This document shows positions 62,179 to 64,000 of a stretch of DNA of 64,000 nucleotides, piece by piece. Position 1 is the first letter of the stretch. Every line of letters begins with the position of its first letter. The DNA is from Polaribacter marinaquae (GTDB taxonomy: Bacteria > Bacteroidota > Bacteroidia > Flavobacteriales > Flavobacteriaceae), in NCBI RefSeq assembly GCF_038019025.1, contig NZ_CP150496.1:27501-91500 (forward strand), given 5' to 3'. The notes beneath the pieces were generated by a model. The model searched no databases, was not told the DNA's origin, and saw only the letters and a program-made list of their open reading frames with translations. Position numbers and translations under genes: made by a program.

Positions 62179-63893
62179 TAATTTAATTTCATTTCTTTAA
62201 TAATTCGTTGAATTTTAGCATCTAATTCAGCTTCTACTTTTTCTGCATTTTCTTTTGTATCAAGAGAAGAATTTACACTAAAGTAAAATTTAATTTTAGG
62301 CTCTGTTCCACTTGGTCTAGCCGCAATTCTTGTTCCGTTTGCTGTTTGATAAATTAAAACATTAGATTTTGGTATGTTAATTTTAGATACCTCACCAGTA
62401 ATTAAGTTCTTTTTAGTTGAAGCTTGATAATCTGATAAAGATTCTACTTTTTCGCCATCAATTTCTGATAAAGGATTATTACGCATGTCGCTTAACATTT
62501 GCTGAATTTCTGCGGCTCCATCCATTCCTTTTTTAACAATAGAAATTAAATGTTCTTTATAGAATTTATTATCAACATAAATATTTAATAATTCTTCGTA
62601 GAAAGAGCTACCATTTTGTTTTGCGTAAGCAGCAATTTCACAAGCTAATAATGTAGCCGTAACTGCATCTTTATCTCTTACGAAGCCGCCAACCATGTAT
62701 CCGAAACTTTCTTCTCCACCACCAATAAAATCAAGTTCTGGAAAATCTTTCACCATTTTGGCAATCCATTTAAAACCTGTTAAACCAATTTTAGTTTCAA
62801 CATTATAATTTGCAGCTACGTCGTTAACCAATTCAGTAGAAACAATAGTAGAACCTACAAATTGTTTACCGTTCATTTTACCTTCTTCTTTCCATTTCTT
62901 TAAAAGGAATTCAGTCATTAAAACCATAGTTTGGTTACCATTTAATAACTTCATTTTGCCGTTAGTATCTCTAACTGCAACACCTAATCTGTCGCAATCA
63001 GGATCTGTACCAATAACAATATCAGCATCTATCTTATTAGCCAAATCTGTAGCCATTTTTAAGGCTTCTGGTTCTTCTGGGTTCGGAGATTTTACCGTTG
63101 GAAAATCGCCATTAGGAACTCTTTGTTCTTCTACGATATGAACATCTGTATACCCAGCTTTAGCCAAAGCATCTGGCACAGATACAATAGAAGTACCGTG
63201 TAAAGAAGTAAAAACAATTTTTAAATTATCTCTATTGATATTTTCTGCTAAAGAGCCATTTTTTACTGATGCTTCAATAAAAACAGCGTCAACATTTTTA
63301 CCAATTGTTTCAATTAAATCTTCGTTAGCATCAAAATTAATTTCAGAAAAATCTAAAGCGTTTACTTTGCCAATAATTCCGCCATCATGCGGAGGTACAA
63401 TTTGTCCGCCATCTGCCCAATATACTTTGTAACCATTATATTCTGGCGGATTGTGAGACGCAGTTAATACTATACCCGCATCACAATCTAAATGTCTTAC
63501 AGCAAAAGATAATTCTGGTGTTGGTCTTAAATCTTCGAACAAGAATACTTTTATGTTATTTGCAGATAAAACGTCTGATACGATTTTAGCAAACTTTTTA
63601 CTGTTATGTCTACAATCATAAGCAATTACTACTTTTATTTGCTCTTTATTTACGTTTTCAATTAAGTAATTAGACAAACCTTGTGTTGCTCTACCTAATG
63701 TATATTTGTTTATTCTATTGGTTCCTGCGCCCATTACACCACGCATTCCACCAGTACCAAACTCCATGTCTTTGTAAAAACTATCAGTTAATTCAGATGA
63801 GTTTTCACTAATTAATTTCTGAATTTGATCTTGTGTTTCTTTATCGAATGTAGGTGTTAACCATTGTTTTGCTTTTTCTAATATTTCGCTCAT
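62178..63893 (-). CDS. Phospho-sugar mutase (phosphoglucomutase/phosphomannomutase)
   Basis: 571 residues, alpha-D-phosphohexomutase superfamily. FGTGGMRGVMGAGTNRINKYT near the N-terminus, phosphoserine loop TASHNPPEYNG (about residue 140), metal loop DPDCDRLG (about 299), sugar loop GGEESFGYMVG (about 400) and phosphate loop RPSGTEPKIK near the C-terminus. Length and the G-E-E-S-F-G loop fit the PGM2-like phosphoglucomutase/phosphopentomutase group rather than GlmM. Supplies glucose-1-phosphate or ribose-1-phosphate, perhaps for nucleotide sugars. Confidence 0.92.
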   Translation of the reverse strand: MSEILEKAKQWLTPTFDKETQDQIQKLISENSSELTDSFYKDMEFGTGGMRGVMGAGTNRINKYTLGRATQGLSNYLIENVNKEQIKVVIAYDCRHNSKKFAKIVSDVLSANNIKVFLFEDLRPTPELSFAVRHLDCDAGIVLTASHNPPEYNGYKVYWADGGQIVPPHDGGIIGKVNALDFSEINFDANEDLIETIGKNVDAVFIEASVKNGSLAENINRDNLKIVFTSLHGTSIVSVPDALAKAGYTDVHIVEEQRVPNGDFPTVKSPNPEEPEALKMATDLANKIDADIVIGTDPDCDRLGVAVRDTNGKMKLLNGNQTMVLMTEFLLKKWKEEGKMNGKQFVGSTIVSTELVNDVAANYNVETKIGLTGFKWIAKMVKDFPELDFIGGGEESFGYMVGGFVRDKDAVTATLLACEIAAYAKQNGSSFYEELLNIYVDNKFYKEHLISIVKKGMDGAAEIQQMLSDMRNNPLSEIDGEKVESLSDYQASTKKNLITGEVSKINIPKSNVLIYQTANGTRIAARPSGTEPKIKFYFSVNSSLDTKENAEKVEAELDAKIQRIIKEMKLN

Positions 63894-63924
63894 TTTGGTT
63901 TGATTTTTAATTGATACTTAATTA

Positions 63925-63932
63925 CAAATATA
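63925..63932 (-). promoter_or_regulatory. Putative -7 box of the phosphohexomutase-MsbA operon
   Basis: TATATTTG on the minus strand, 31 nt before ATG 63893. The rest of the window to 64000 holds no gene that I can see. Confidence 0.5.
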
Positions 63933-64000
63933 CAGTTAGAAATTTAGTTTTTCTTTAATTGAGTAGTGTTTTTCATTGGTTTTGGTTTTTATAATAAGTT

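Overview
The window is a strongly AT-rich piece of a Bacteroidota chromosome, almost certainly family Flavobacteriaceae (Polaribacter/Tenacibaculum-like; the genus is a guess). Support comes from the TAnnTTTG/TTTG promoter boxes, the absence of Shine-Dalgarno sequences, a large secreted protein with a type IX secretion C-terminal domain, family-typical genes (DUF3822, DUF5606, a six-domain S1 protein, CarB without its allosteric domain) and tRNA genes without encoded CCA. Most of the window is ordinary housekeeping DNA.

Layout. 1-9.9 kb: partial queE, rpsA, a small inverted-repeat element, glmM, a putative beta-barrel protein, a class V aminotransferase, an LpxL-like acyltransferase, a rhomboid protease, tRNA-Gly, and a tandem duplication of a small secreted protein whose second copy is broken by a nonsense codon. 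9.9-18.8 kb (minus strand): a signalling block with an orphan receiver, a NarL-type regulator and two adjacent paralogous membrane multi-PAS histidine kinases, each split into two ORFs. 19-25 kb: tRNA-Met, a START-like protein, a class IV aminotransferase, AlgH, HU, fmt, recQ and an NadR-like ATPase. 25-32 kb: DUF493, three SurA/parvulin-type periplasmic folding proteins, a MoxR ATPase, then rsmD, DUF3822 and a membrane protein. 32-39 kb: a RecD-like helicase, an LpxR-like protein, two tandem PPK2 kinases, a protein-tyrosine-phosphatase-like protein, an Smr protein and a cysteine desulfurase. 39-44 kb: a 1785-residue T9SS cargo protein. 44-52 kb: yidC, pyrG, rpmH, carB and a fasciclin lipoprotein. 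52-64 kb: mazG, DUF5606, def, ruvX, dapD, glycosyltransferases (GT2, GT25, GT11 and an unassigned one), cca, an MsbA-like exporter and a phosphohexomutase.

The most unusual feature is the kinase pair. Each gene is one reading frame away from encoding a single protein of about 1270-1300 residues with a transmembrane module, six PAS domains, a HisKA_3 domain and an ATPase domain. In both, the break lies at an in-frame A_AAA_AAR heptamer where a -1 shift restores the long frame exactly. Paired pseudogenes, base-calling errors and programmed frameshifting all remain possible. Other points of interest are the recent duplication with an 18-nt periodic CCCCTAA motif, a possible pilin-like/PilM-like pair beside rsmD, near-leaderless promoters, and seven convergent gene pairs that abut or overlap at their stop codons without terminators.
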